64,000 nucleotides of DNA from Rhizobium sp. 16-449-1b (GCF_017741935.1 NZ_JAGHMH010000015.1:95865-159864); one strand, 5' to 3'. Counted from the stretch's first letter, positions 1 to 8,385 are shown. The notes: generated by a model not told the origin, from the sequence alone. A program made the numbers and translations.

Positions 1-102
1 TACGTCTCCTATCTTGAGTTCGAAAGTCCCAATGACAAAGATTTATTCCTCCGCAATCTCGGCGGCAAGATCATTCTATCGCAGCTGTCCGATGCCAGCT
101 AA
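1..102 (+). CDS. C-terminal end of a truncated-by-window hypothetical protein
   Basis: Frame 1 is open from the first base and ends at TAA 100-102, giving 33 residues (ends LSQLSDAS) with a normal amino-acid composition. The start lies outside the window. The next sequence is a decayed phage-like gene, so this may belong to a prophage remnant. I do not recognise the family. Confidence 0.4.
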   Translation, partial: YVSYLEFESPNDKDLFLRNLGGKIILSQLSDAS

Positions 103-141
103 TCGCCAGAGTACCGCACCCCTGCGCAAAAGGCTGCGCAA

Positions 142-476
142 TTCAATAAAGGCACTACCGGCAACGCGAAAGGCCGCACGCCGATTCCCGCCGATGTGAA
201 GGAAGTCGAAAAGGCTCACACATGACCGCCGTCTAACCTCGTGGATGAGATGAAGCACGGCAAGAACGGCGCGAGCCGTGTAACTGCGGCAACTGCTATC
301 CTGAACCGTGCCTGGGGTGCGCCGAAGCAGACCGCCGACGTCAACGTGAACCACAACAGGATTCGTCCGCGATGCTCGACGCGCTCGACAGCTGGAACAA
401 GGCCAAGGAGATTGGCAATTCGGAAACGGTCCAGGTGATCGAGGCCACGGTAATTGAAGCAGATAAGATCGACTGA
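142..476 (+). pseudogene. Decayed phage-type small DNA-binding protein (DUF5681-like)
   Basis: Translating one frame gives FNKGTTGNAKGRTPIP, then an in-frame TGA at 223-225. Reading resumes in the same frame with GASRVTAATAILNRAWG (about 271-321), and after a further frame slip ends in VIEATVIEADKID and TGA at 474-476. The 'GN.KGR' start and the 'RV.AATAILNRAWG.P' block are typical of small phage or terminase-associated proteins annotated DUF5681. At least one stop and one frameshift break it, so no product is expected. The family assignment is from memory of the motif pattern. Confidence 0.6.
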
Positions 477-594
477 GCGTAGCCAGCTGGACGCAACGTT
501 GAAGGGTCTCCGTTTCGAGCGGCTGGCTTGCAACGCACCGCCCGACTACGCCCAGCTGGCTCAATGCCGGTCCAGACCCGGCATCTACTTGCGG

Positions 595-795
595 CTAGGA
601 ATGCAGCCGCTGATCAAGATCAAAAATTAGTCTTTCTGGATCGCACTTGTTCTGCACTAGCTCCAACGCCGTGGTGATTGTCCGCCTGCCCTGCGGGCTG
701 TGCAAGTCATAACCGTGGTCGCCACAATATTTGTGAACGGCAGCGATAACAGCGGATACGTCTTCGTCGGATAGGCTCATCAGTGATTGAAGCAT
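595..795 (-). CDS. Small protein, paralogue A of the 1228-1503 gene
   Basis: A 66-residue protein starting at ATG 793-795, preceded by a strong ribosome-binding site (AGGAGGT about 8 bases upstream). It aligns along its whole length with the product of 1228-1503: both begin with S-L-(I/M)-S-L-S-D, share an 'AAV..(Y/W)C' segment, a 'GRR.I' centre and a leucine-rich end. It is helical with two cysteines and no recognised domain. A hairpin repeat at 978-1041 lies upstream of it. Function unknown; paralogy and ribosome-binding site argue that it is a real gene. Confidence 0.7.
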   Translation of the reverse strand: MLQSLMSLSDEDVSAVIAAVHKYCGDHGYDLHSPQGRRTITTALELVQNKCDPERLIFDLDQRLHS

Positions 796-977
796 GTCGT
801 CTACCTCCTACAAACGACGGAGCGCCAGCAGATTAAAGCCGTTAGGCATTCAAGATATCGGTTTGTGGGCTCCATATCGAACCTGGGGACATATTAAGCA
901 AACCTTATATATCTGCGCAAGATCTTCCGTGACTGGCCTGGACGATTCTCATGTGGAGATAGACGGAAGGTTGGGGA

Positions 978-1041
978 GCTGACTGAATGACGTGGTGTGC
1001 AACGCTCGGGTTCGGGGTCCAAGACTTGTCACTCAGCCAGC
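978..1041. repeat. Hairpin repeat, copy 1
   Basis: About 64 bp bounded by GCTGACTGA and the near-complement TCAGCCAGC. The interior resembles the copy at 1671-1735 (shared GGGTT and GTGTGYAA stretches). It lies upstream of the small gene at 595-795. Confidence 0.6.
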
Positions 1042-1094
1042 ACGTGCATTATCTTTCACACATATAGGAATTGCAATCCATCTATATAGATATC

Positions 1095-1283
1095 TCAATG
1101 TTCTGAACGCTTGGTCTGGACGCCCTTCTCGGCTTCTACCCGTTCACGGGCCTCACGCAATCGAGCAGTCTTTGCTGCACGAGCCGCAGTTTGTTGTTCA
1201 ATGATAGCGCGAGCCACGCTGTCGGTTTCAGCAGCTAGTTTGCGGCGTTCTTCCTGGCTTATCGATTGGCGTATCAGTCCCAC
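1095..1283 (-). CDS. Small charged coiled-coil protein
   Basis: A 62-residue reading frame starting at GTG 1281-1283 with GGAG about 9 bases upstream. The product is rich in Arg, Glu and Ala (ERRKLAAETDSVARAIIEQQ, then an AARAAKTARLREARERVEAEKG stretch) and should form a long amphipathic helix. Its start overlaps the 3' end of the small gene at 1228-1503 on the same strand, so the two probably share a transcript. An in-frame ATG at 1316 has no clear ribosome-binding site. Function unknown. Confidence 0.5.
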   Translation of the reverse strand: MGLIRQSISQEERRKLAAETDSVARAIIEQQTAARAAKTARLREARERVEAEKGVQTKRSEH

Positions 1284-1503
1284 TGAATATCTCCGGTCTT
1301 GTGTCAAACGGTCCAAGCTCCTTGATCAGTTGATCAAGGAGCGGTTCATGTGGATTTGTTTGGATTAGATCGACGCTAATCGTGATCGCACGACGGCCTC
1401 CTTCGGAGTCGATGTCACATTGGGTCAATGCGCACCACTCGCGAACGGCAGCAGTCACGGATTCGATATGGTCGTCAGACAATGAGATAAGGGACATCAA
1501 CAT
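1228..1503 (-). CDS. Small protein, paralogue B of the 595-795 gene
   Basis: A 91-residue protein starting at ATG 1501-1503 behind GGAGGAG. The first 60 residues match paralogue A (start MLMSLISLSDDHIES, then a 'GGRRAITISVDLIQ' segment); the last 30 residues are unique and overlap the next gene. The in-frame extension upstream to 1656 has no ribosome-binding site and low-complexity content, so I reject it. The hairpin repeat at 1671-1735 is upstream, as copy 1 is for paralogue A, so gene and leader appear to have been duplicated together. Function unknown. Confidence 0.65.
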   Translation of the reverse strand: MLMSLISLSDDHIESVTAAVREWCALTQCDIDSEGGRRAITISVDLIQTNPHEPLLDQLIKELGPFDTRPEIFSGTDTPIDKPGRTPQTSC

Positions 1504-1670
1504 GGACGTTGCTCCTCCGGTAGATCGGCAAGAGCAAGTAGGAACTCTCAAGCGGCCACCGCCACTACAATTCCGAGGCCGATGAAAGTTTGTGTACTCG
1601 CATTCTCTGGAATAGGAACCCCGATCCATAATGATTCGAACTTTCCCAAATCTCAAAAGTCATACAATGG

Positions 1671-1735
1671 GCTGACTGGATGATGTGATGTGTAAGCGCT
1701 TTGGGTTTAGGACCAATACGGGTCACCCAGCCAGC
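1671..1735. repeat. Hairpin repeat, copy 2
   Basis: Arms GCTGACTGG (1671-1679) and CCAGCCAGC (1727-1735), one mismatch. The interior is similar to copy 1. It lies upstream of the small gene at 1228-1503. Confidence 0.6.
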
Positions 1736-1817
1736 GAGAAAATTGTAAGCCTCACATTAACGAATATCAATATTCGAATATATTGTGTACGGTGTCGTTC
1801 AAACGCGTCTGGAGATG

Positions 1818-1890
1818 GTGCTGACTGGCCCACCCCTCGATGTAGAAGCGCTCCAGGTTCGACGTCTAAAGCGCAGCGACCAGTCAGCAC
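1818..1890. repeat. Hairpin repeat, copy 3
   Basis: Perfect 11-bp arms GTGCTGACTGG (1818-1828) and CCAGTCAGCAC (1880-1890). Same arm core as copies 1 and 2, but with no paralogous small gene next to it. Confidence 0.55.
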
Positions 1891-1917
1891 ATGAAGTATT
1901 GCTGATACATATCGATT

Positions 1918-2370
1918 CTACAATGGGTTGGCAATGAAGTGGTTAAGACGCCTTTTCCGGACGATGTTTTTGAACTCCCAAGCGCGGGCCTCGTTAGGAA
2001 AAATGATCGTGACGAGAACGTTCTGATCTTCATCAACGCGGATTAGGCTGCTTTCGATCAAAATGCGTGCGGCTATGGTTGGTCGCTCGCTGTCGGAGAA
2101 GGCTTCCACCAAATCAGACAGGTACTCCTCTGCAACGACTTCGCGAGCTAGGACTACCTGCTCATAAAGGTCGAGGGATTCGACGACATCCTGAATTTGA
2201 TAGTTGCAGAGTGGCGTCTCGTTACGGAGAATTTGGGCAAGAGATCGCCGTGTGACCTCGTGCTGCCAGGAATTTGCGAATTTCGCAAACTCCGCGGTTT
2301 TCGCGAGATATTTGTCTTTCGAGACAGAAATCGTGACTTTTGGAACTGTAAATTGTTTGCCTTTCCGCAT
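1918..2370 (-). CDS. Hypothetical protein, 150 aa
   Basis: Starts at ATG 2368-2370, preceded by GGAGG 7 bases upstream; the frame extends to a TTG at 2391 without a better site. The product starts basic (MRKGKQFTVPKVT) and continues with an acidic, helical centre (LDLYEQVVLAREVVAEEYL) and a C-terminal strand-rich part. No domain recognised. It stands alone between the hairpin repeats and a poorly coding stretch. The A+T content is higher than in the 3-17 kb block, suggesting a separate origin. Confidence 0.5.
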   Translation of the reverse strand: MRKGKQFTVPKVTISVSKDKYLAKTAEFAKFANSWQHEVTRRSLAQILRNETPLCNYQIQDVVESLDLYEQVVLAREVVAEEYLSDLVEAFSDSERPTIAARILIESSLIRVDEDQNVLVTIIFPNEARAWEFKNIVRKRRLNHFIANPL

Positions 2371-2458
2371 ACGGAGGCCTCCGCCACTCAAAACACTACT
2401 TTCCTGGCGCGACTAAAGCACAGAATTGAGCGCAGAAGTCAGCCGAAAGTTTTCAAAA

Positions 2459-2899
2459 TCAAATCAATTGGTTGGCGACGTATAGAGGTTTTTGTAGAGC
2501 GGCGCAGGGGGCCCTATGGCTGGTTTCCGCTGTGAAAACACCCTCCCCTAACGCAGTAGCCGCAGTCATAGGGTCCAAAGGAACGCCGTCCGCTGTGATG
2601 GCTATGCCCTGCGCAACAGCGCTAACCCCTGACACCACGCTCAACGTTGACCCCTCTGAGGTTCGGTCTGGCGCTACAGTCGTAGGGCCAATAGGACAGT
2701 CATACACTGGCGGTAAGCCGTTGCTGCACAGCGCGCACGGATAGCAGCCGAGCCAGCGGACGAGCGACTGAACCGCACCAAGTTTGGACGCTGCGAACGT
2801 AGTGTCATCGAAGCCAAACATGTCAGAGCGGAAACGATGTCCAGTGCATGGCAACCCCTTTGTCCAAGAGCACTTGTCCGTCTCCGGCAAACCACCCAT
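2459..2899 (-). CDS. Doubtful hypothetical protein
   Basis: An open frame of 146 residues from ATG 2897-2899, with no good ribosome-binding site. The product has a Gly/Ala/Thr/Ser-rich centre and several cysteines and matches nothing I recognise. Another open frame covers part of the same bases on the plus strand, so coding is uncertain. Apart from this, 2371-3093 contains nothing I can identify. Confidence 0.2.
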   Translation of the reverse strand: MGGLPETDKCSWTKGLPCTGHRFRSDMFGFDDTTFAASKLGAVQSLVRWLGCYPCALCSNGLPPVYDCPIGPTTVAPDRTSEGSTLSVVSGVSAVAQGIAITADGVPLDPMTAATALGEGVFTAETSHRAPCAALQKPLYVANQLI

Positions 2900-3093
2900 C
2901 AAGGATGCAGTCAATCCCGCTCTCTTGCGATGCGTCCTGGCCCATGTCTGGATCTTCCACGATCAACCCACAAGGGGTCCGCTAGCAAGCTGCGGCCACT
3001 CGGGCTGTGCCCTCGCGGTGATCGCGTCCATCCAAGGGCCTTTTGAGGAGCCATCGAGCGGGAATTGGCCCGCTCCCGAATGGAGCCTCGCAC

Positions 3094-3270
3094 ATGTCAG
3101 ACGATCTTTCCCTCGCTCAGTCCCACGCCTTCCAGCTTTCCCGCGATCTGATGGTCCCGGTCACCGTCTTCGAAGTCGATGGCGAGTGTGGCGTGCTTCC
3201 CTCTGATGAGATCGACGCCGATGTTGACCTTTCGGTCATTCATGAGTTCCATCCATGGGCGGCTCACTGA
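3094..3270 (+). CDS. Small acidic conserved-type protein
   Basis: A 58-residue protein starting at ATG 3094 with GGAG 8 bases upstream. The sequence begins MSDDLSLAQSHAFQLSRDL and is acidic (VFEVDGECGVLPSDEID). It is the first of the plus-strand block of small genes typical of rhizobial plasmids and ICEs. It resembles short proteins commonly found there, but I cannot name a function. An upstream in-frame ATG at 3043 has no ribosome-binding site. Confidence 0.6.
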   Translation: MSDDLSLAQSHAFQLSRDLMVPVTVFEVDGECGVLPSDEIDADVDLSVIHEFHPWAAH

Positions 3271-3460
3271 GCCGCCCACATCCGACTTGGATGCCGCTGG
3301 CGATCTGTCGGCGGCAAGGGAAGCTTCGCCGCGGGCGGTGCAAAGTTGCACCTTGCCTCCCGCGCCCTTGCCCCCTCTGCTCTTCGCGGCGGCCGGAAGT
3401 TGTCCCGCCGATCATGCGGGGAGTTAAATTGAGGGACGATCGCAGGCGATCGGAAAAATC

Positions 3461-4429
3461 GTGAAAAGAGAAGAAATCGAGAAACTGCGCGAGGCGGTGA
3501 GCTGTGTTGCCGTCCTCGAAGAGGCCGGATTCGCGGTCGACATGAAGGAGAGCACGCGCCGGGCGGTAAAATTCCGTCGGGGTGCGGAAATCATCATCGT
3601 AACCCACAACGGTCGTGGCTGGTTCGATCCGTTGAGCGATGACAAAGGCGACGTTTTCGCGCTTGTCTGCCTGCTTGAACGTCTCTGTTTTTCAGAGGCT
3701 GTCGGCCGGATTGGCGATCTCATCGGATACGACGCCGCCCCTATCCTCTGGAAGAAGCCGCCGTCCAAGGTCGAGCCTGCAGATATTCTGGCGCGATGGC
3801 AAGGGCGCCGTCTTCCAGCCACCGGGTCCGGCGCCTGGCGTTATCTTTGCTGGTCGCGCGCCATTCCGATCTCCATTCTGGGCTCGGCAATTGCTCAAGG
3901 GATTGTCCGGGAAGGCCCATTCGGCAGCATGTGGGCTGCGCACACCGATAGCGCGGGTCGGGTGGTCGGGTGGGAAGAGCGCGGGCCCGACTGGCGCGGC
4001 TTCTCCACGGGGGGCAGTAAAGTCCTCTTCCGCTTCGGCGCGCTTGACGCTGTCCGTCTCTGCGTGACGGAGGCCGCGATCGACGCGATGAGCCTCGCGG
4101 CGGTCGAAGACCTGCGGGACGACAGCCTTTACCTCAGTACCGGGGGTGGATGGTCGCCCAAAACCGAAGCGGCGCTGGTCGTCCTTCTCGCCCGCCCTGG
4201 TGCTGAGCTCGTATGCGCCACCGATGCCAATGACCAGGGCGACGCCTTCGCTCGTCGTCTTCAGGCTCTGGCGGCGGAGGTCAATCGCCCTGCCTTGCGC
4301 CTGCGGCCGCCGGCGGATGATTGGAATGAGGTTTTGCAGGTGAGGAAAAAGGGGGAGATGAAGACGGGAGAGGAAGGGCGGCGTGCCGCATCTCCGTCGA
4401 CCGCATCAAGGGAGGCTGCGCCCGGCTGA
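3461..4429 (+). CDS. DUF3991/Toprim domain protein (primase-like)
   Basis: A 322-residue protein starting at GTG 3461. The N-terminal half (residues 1-110) has the DUF3991-type pattern for binding nucleic acid, with 'GRGWFDPLSD.KGDVF'. The C-terminal half is a Toprim domain: LCVTEAAIDAMSLA carries the catalytic Glu near residue 205, and CATDANDQGDAFARRL carries the D-x-(N)-D-x-G metal-binding motif near residue 258. The family is found on conjugative elements and resembles the TraC/primase group that acts on the transferred strand. The charged tail (last 35 residues) is probably disordered. The ribosome-binding site is weak. Confidence 0.8.
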   Translation: MKREEIEKLREAVSCVAVLEEAGFAVDMKESTRRAVKFRRGAEIIIVTHNGRGWFDPLSDDKGDVFALVCLLERLCFSEAVGRIGDLIGYDAAPILWKKPPSKVEPADILARWQGRRLPATGSGAWRYLCWSRAIPISILGSAIAQGIVREGPFGSMWAAHTDSAGRVVGWEERGPDWRGFSTGGSKVLFRFGALDAVRLCVTEAAIDAMSLAAVEDLRDDSLYLSTGGGWSPKTEAALVVLLARPGAELVCATDANDQGDAFARRLQALAAEVNRPALRLRPPADDWNEVLQVRKKGEMKTGEEGRRAASPSTASREAAPG

Positions 4430-4546
4430 AGCCGGCCCTTGACCCGGCCGAGCGGGATGCAGGCGGCCCGGAAGGTGTCATGAGGGACTGAAAAGAAGGT
4501 GATGGAGTGCCATCGCCCAAGTTCCGAAACCCTGAAGGAGCCTGAG

Positions 4547-4933
4547 ATGAACACCCCTGCCCGTACCGCCAAGATCTTCGAAGGCGTCGCAACGCGCCCG
4601 CAAATGTTCCGGCTTTTCGATCGCCATAACCAGCGCCCCGATCGGTGGCAGAACGATGCTGAACCGCTTTACAAAGGCGAGTGGTTCGAAATCGACGAGG
4701 CGCTTTACGACTACATGCTCGACATCCTGCCGCCATTGTGGATGCGCGGTCCGATCTTCGCGCTGCGCGAATTCCTGACGGGTTCGGTCACCAGCATCTT
4801 CTTTGCGCTTCGGATCGACGGAAGGATCCGGTACTTCCACGGCTATTGCGATCTGGCTGATCCCGCCTCTGTCGAGACGATGCGGGTGGCGATATTCGAA
4901 CGGGAAACCCAGCCCGTGTCGTTTTGCACTTAA
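4547..4933 (+). CDS. DUF1419 family protein with 3' end replaced by a transposon relic
   Basis: A 128-residue protein starting at ATG 4547, with GGAG upstream; the in-frame ATG at 4499 lacks a site. The content (FEGVATRPQMFRLFDRHNQR, LPPLWMRGPIFALREF, FFALRIDGRIRYFHGYCDL) matches the DUF1419 family of rhizobial plasmids, function unknown. The last codons (VSFCT, stop 4931-4933) lie inside the terminal inverted repeat of the element at 4917-5270, so the natural C-terminus has been replaced. Whether the protein still works cannot be told. Confidence 0.75.
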   Translation: MNTPARTAKIFEGVATRPQMFRLFDRHNQRPDRWQNDAEPLYKGEWFEIDEALYDYMLDILPPLWMRGPIFALREFLTGSVTSIFFALRIDGRIRYFHGYCDLADPASVETMRVAIFERETQPVSFCT

Positions 4934-5270
4934 ACGTAAGAATGCGGCTGTTTCGAATTTGTTTGCCAGATAATTTGAGATTCCTGGCGAAGAGAATCTC
5001 AAATTGAGCGCAACAACGAGGACGTTCGCGATTGGCTTGTGGGTCCGCGATGTCGTTGAAAATGCTGCCAAAGCCATCATTGTTCTCGCCCGTAGGCCAA
5101 ATGGATCGCTCATTGCAAAAACACGTCGATTTTGTCGACAACCAATTCTCACATTAAGTGCCAAAATCCGCATGAAAATCTCAGGTTAACTGCCAAGTCT
5201 CAAATTAAGTCTCAAGCTATCCTATTGAAAATATTGAAGTGAGAGTCTTACGATTAACTGGAAAACGACA
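4917..5270. mobile_element. 354-bp MITE-like transposon relic with terminal inverted repeats
   Basis: The left end reads TGTCGTTTTGCACTTAAACG and continues TAAGA. The reverse complement of the right end reads TGTCGTTTTCCAGTTAATCG and continues TAAGA, so about 22 of 25 positions match. Inside are repeated sites related to TCTCAAATTAAG at about 5150, 5180 and 5198-5215, and a perfect 12-bp inverted repeat (AATTTGAGATTC at 4972-4983 with its complement at 4994-5005). No transposase gene fits in the space. Ends starting TGT with several internal sites suggest the Tn7/TniA-type families. There is no target-site duplication; the flanks appear deleted. Confidence 0.7.
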
Positions 5271-5573
5271 ACCGCGCCTGACTGCTTCACCATCCATGAA
5301 GGCGACCATGGCAGCAAGGGCACCATCGTACTGCGTGTCTATCGCACCTTCGATGTTGGCGCCTGCTCCCTGAGTTTCACCGTGGTGGAGCGGCCGGCGA
5401 TCGGTTCGGTCCGCATCTTCGATCGCGCCGGCGAGGGCGCGGAGCTCGTTCATGTCGCTGCCGATCGTCCCGTGGCGGAAGAATGGCTCGCCCGACACCG
5501 GCATCCGCACGCCGTGCTGGAAGAGGTAACGCGCAGCCAGGAAAGCCCCTCCGAGGACAAGGCCGCCGCATAG
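5271..5573 (+). pseudogene. 5'-truncated paralogue of the 5672-6145 gene
   Basis: Reading in frame from 5271 gives a sequence including SLSFTVVERPAIGSVRIFD and AELVHVAADRPVAEEWL. This aligns with residues 61-145 of the next gene (LNFAVLERPRIGSIRILDG, AELLHLAADQAHAEIWV). No start codon with a ribosome-binding site exists, and homology begins exactly where the transposon relic ends (5270). The first ~60 codons were therefore lost when the element inserted or deleted its flank. Confidence 0.75.
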
Positions 5574-5607
5574 GCCGCCATTCCCTTTGTGCATCGAAAT
5601 GACCTAT

Positions 5608-5632
5608 CGCCGCCGGGCTCTGTCCGGCGGCG
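5608..5632 (+). terminator. GC-rich hairpin, probable terminator
   Basis: Perfect 9-bp stem CGCCGCCGG / CCGGCGGCG with a 7-base loop, then CTTTC. It lies between the truncated pseudogene and the next gene; the T tract is weak. Confidence 0.5.
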
Positions 5633-5671
5633 CTTTCGTGTTCAATTCCCTTACCGAGAAGGAGGACATAG

Positions 5672-6145
5672 ATGTCCGCACTCATGATCTTCGACCTTGC
5701 GCCGATCGGCGCCGTCATTTCCTGGTCGGACGGCAATCCTCGCCCGTCCGAGGACAGAGCTCACACGCTTGCCGGATGGAAACGCGACAATGCGGTTGGA
5801 CGGCTGGTGCGTAAACGCAGCCATACTGTCATGGCACAGTCGCGCATTCCCGCAAGCTTCAAGGTTGCCACGGACGGTATCGACGATCTCGGTGCCATCA
5901 TCGGCCCCGACTTCAGGACATTTTCCGTCGATTGCGTGTTGAATTTCGCTGTGCTCGAACGTCCTCGGATCGGCTCCATCCGTATTCTTGACGGTGATGC
6001 CGAGGATGCTGAACTCCTGCATCTTGCGGCCGATCAAGCCCATGCCGAGATCTGGGTACGGAGCTGTGGCTTCAGCAATACGATGTTGCGCGAGGTCACC
6101 GCGGATGAGGTTGCCGCTGACCGGATCGAGGGGAGGGTGGCATGA
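5672..6145 (+). CDS. Conserved rhizobial mobile-element protein, 157 aa
   Basis: Starts at ATG 5672 behind GGAGG. The product has the pattern of the truncated copy just upstream (VLNFAVLERPRIGSIRILDG, ELLHLAADQAHAEIW). It ends in the ATGA overlap with the DUF7007 gene, so the two are translationally coupled. Such proteins are common next to DUF7007 and ArdC genes in rhizobial elements, but no function is known to me. No membrane segments or metal motifs are seen. Confidence 0.65.
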   Translation: MSALMIFDLAPIGAVISWSDGNPRPSEDRAHTLAGWKRDNAVGRLVRKRSHTVMAQSRIPASFKVATDGIDDLGAIIGPDFRTFSVDCVLNFAVLERPRIGSIRILDGDAEDAELLHLAADQAHAEIWVRSCGFSNTMLREVTADEVAADRIEGRVA

Positions 6146-7032
6146 GCAGGCCAGCCAATGCCCATGATGCAATGACCCCCCAAAATTCAGGGGTCGAGTT
6201 CGCGCGCAGTGTCGAGAATTTTCCGGTCGCCCGGATTGGCGACGTCACGCTCGCGATGCTGCCGTTGGTCGGCGGCGGCGGTTTCCTTGCGAGTGCCTGG
6301 CGCGTATCCCGGCCACTTGCCGAGATGACACGAGCCGATTTTTACGGTCACGAAGGCCGATTGGACGACGAGGCAGCATTCCGCGATCGGGTGTTCGAGA
6401 CGGCCGAACACCGTCGTGAGCTTGCAGCCCTTGCCCGAGTCGAAACGAGGATCGCCTGCAGCACCCCATGGGGCGCCTCGCAGATGGCGACGGTTTATGC
6501 CGAGGGCATAATCTCACACATGACGGCCGGCCACGGAGGATTTCACCTGTCGATGCAACGCAATCTGCGAATCCATCCTTCGCTTCGCAAGGAGACCCCG
6601 TGGTACGAAGAAGATGCCGAATGGGCGATCGTCGCCGTGACTTTCCCGGAGCTATTCACCAGCTACGAGCGCCGGATCGCCGGAAATACGATCCGCAATA
6701 GCTGGCCGGATGCGTGGGAAACAATCAACGGCTGCGTGCTGGATCCTGCCGAATCCTGGGAAAAGGCCCGCAGGCTTTTCGACACCGCGCATGCAGACGA
6801 TTGGGTGGTCATTTCCGCCATCCTTTCCGACCAGCATCAAGGCATGACCGAAGTGATCGCCACGCTCGGCGGGAAACGCGACCTTTCTGCCGGGGAGCGG
6901 CGCTATCTTGTGCCAAGTCCCGAATATGGCACCCGGAACCCGCTCGGTTTCGTCATCGATCCGGGCCGTCATCAACTCTACGACGGTTCGTCGAGCTTCG
7001 TGGGCTGGAAGGCGCGGAGGACGGCCGGATGA
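6142..7032 (+). CDS. DUF7007 domain protein
   Basis: A 296-residue protein starting at ATG 6142, overlapping the previous stop by 4 bases. The block TPWGASQMATVYAEGI followed by SHMTAGHGGFHLS (residues ~108-140) and the HPSLRKETPWYEEDAEWA segment are characteristic of the DUF7007 family, which is widespread on plasmids and ICEs of Rhizobiales. The role is unknown; conservation near antirestriction and primase genes suggests that it helps establishment in a new host. It overlaps the following gene by 4 bases. Confidence 0.75.
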   Translation: MSRPANAHDAMTPQNSGVEFARSVENFPVARIGDVTLAMLPLVGGGGFLASAWRVSRPLAEMTRADFYGHEGRLDDEAAFRDRVFETAEHRRELAALARVETRIACSTPWGASQMATVYAEGIISHMTAGHGGFHLSMQRNLRIHPSLRKETPWYEEDAEWAIVAVTFPELFTSYERRIAGNTIRNSWPDAWETINGCVLDPAESWEKARRLFDTAHADDWVVISAILSDQHQGMTEVIATLGGKRDLSAGERRYLVPSPEYGTRNPLGFVIDPGRHQLYDGSSSFVGWKARRTAG

Positions 7033-7364
7033 AACCCGTCAATCCTCGCGTGCTGTTGAAGCGAATGGAGGCAGCCCATCGGGACACCCGCCGGCACCTC
7101 GATCTCGTTCATCGGCAGATCGCATGCCGCGCCGAACGCATTACGATCACACAGAAGGCAAAGGCGAGACACTCATCCCGCAAGCGGTCGGGTACGCGGT
7201 GGTGCCGAAACGACCAGATGCTGCTTCAGGCACATCTCGATCGGCTTCAATTCGAGCGGCGTCTTGAACTCGATGGGCTCGCCCGCAAACTGGCTCGTCA
7301 GGAGCAGGCGATCGACACGCTGCGTCGAAAACTCGGCGAAGAGGCCGGCCGCAGGGTTGCGTGA
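7029..7364 (+). CDS. Basic coiled-coil protein, 111 aa
   Basis: Starts at ATG 7029 in a 4-base overlap with the DUF7007 stop. It is strongly basic in its first half (RRHLDLVHRQIACRAERI, a KAKARHSSRKRSGTRW stretch) and has a C-terminal heptad-like helix (LELDGLARKLARQEQAID). Basic charge plus coiled coil would suit a nucleic-acid-associated protein, but no domain is recognised. Translational coupling makes it part of the 5672-7364 operon. Confidence 0.6.
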   Translation: MKPVNPRVLLKRMEAAHRDTRRHLDLVHRQIACRAERITITQKAKARHSSRKRSGTRWCRNDQMLLQAHLDRLQFERRLELDGLARKLARQEQAIDTLRRKLGEEAGRRVA

Positions 7365-7774
7365 GCACCTCGCAGGGACGGTCTTGCGAAGGGGACCCGG
7401 GGTGCTGACACGGTGATCGCCAATTGTGGTGAGGGCGCGTCATTGTCGGGCGGGTATCCCACCACGCGTTTCCAATGATGCCTTAAACCCCTTGCCGCTC
7501 CGCCCCTCGGTTGTGTTGCGGTCTAAACCGGCGGCCGTCTGCTTCAAGGCCGCTATCGCGCCGCGCGGCGGCCGGAACAGCCTGTCTCACATCACCATCC
7601 CGCGTCCCGCGCAGGGCTGCACCCCGCTTGGCCGCAGGCCGATGACGCTCGTCATGGCCGCCCCGGACCCTGAAGCAACCGTCATTCCGCCGGCTTTTCC
7701 AGACCGCACCCGAGGGACGGAGCGGCAAGGGGCCGCTTCGGGTCCCCGGAGGAAAACCCGAAGAGGAAACCCTC
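7365..7774. other. Intergenic, 410 bp
   Basis: Very GC-rich with open frames in several registers, none with a convincing start. It probably holds the promoter and leader of the 7775 gene. A weak match to the leader hairpin family (CTGC...GCAG, about 7616-7637) is present. Confidence 0.4.
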
Positions 7775-8374
7775 ATGGCAAAGCCCGCTACCCCCTCCCG
7801 TCAGTCGCCCCGTCCGTCGGCACGCGTCGTCCAGCTCCGCAAGGGAGCCACCCTCGAAATGGTTCGGCTCACTTGCCCCGATACCGCACAGGCACTGCTG
7901 ATCGCGGAGAGTTTCGGGACCGCCGTGGTCGATAGCGGCGGCATCCGCGATCTGCATGAGCGGCTGATTATCGAAACCGCAGACAGCCTTTCCGAGGGCC
8001 TGGGCGAGCGGGCGATGCAGATCCATCTCCAGCGTGTCGTTGGCGCCTATGTCGGGTCCGCTCATGGTGCGGGACAGTTTTACAGCCGCGCCGTCACCGA
8101 GGCTCGCGATGCAACGGCCAAGGCGGCCAACGACGCCCGCGACGAGGACCTCGATGGACCGGTCGGCTACGATAGCGCCGCCCAGCGCAAACGCGAGTTT
8201 GCCGCGGACATGGCGATACAGTCCCACGCCCTGCGGATGGCAGCCGAAGGGGCCGTCGCGGCCTATGAACAGGTGGTTGGTGAAAGCTGGAAGCCGTTCG
8301 ACCGCCCGGTCGAAAATCCCGGCCAAAATCTCGACCGCAAGGCTGCCGCGGCACAGATGGCGGCATTCGACTGA
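7775..8374 (+). CDS. Conserved-type hypothetical protein, 199 aa
   Basis: Starts at ATG 7775 behind GAGGAAA and ends just before a strong terminator. The product is alanine-rich and helical: a short basic head (RQSPRPSARVVQLRKG), then long helices (LLIAESFGTAVVDSGG, IRDLHERLIIETADSLSEGL, REFAADMAIQSHALRMAAEG). Composition and position resemble proteins found next to ArdC and ProQ genes on rhizobial plasmids. Function unknown. Confidence 0.6.
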   Translation: MAKPATPSRQSPRPSARVVQLRKGATLEMVRLTCPDTAQALLIAESFGTAVVDSGGIRDLHERLIIETADSLSEGLGERAMQIHLQRVVGAYVGSAHGAGQFYSRAVTEARDATAKAANDARDEDLDGPVGYDSAAQRKREFAADMAIQSHALRMAAEGAVAAYEQVVGESWKPFDRPVENPGQNLDRKAAAAQMAAFD

Positions 8375-8385
8375 TCCGCAAGATG

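Noticed and set aside
4478..5173. 231-codon minus-strand open frame
   Set aside because: It is antisense to DUF1419 and crosses the transposon relic; no domain or start signal.
7616..7637. Fourth copy of leader hairpin family 1
   Set aside because: Only CTGC/GCAG arms are shared; the conserved core sequence is missing and distance to the next gene is larger.
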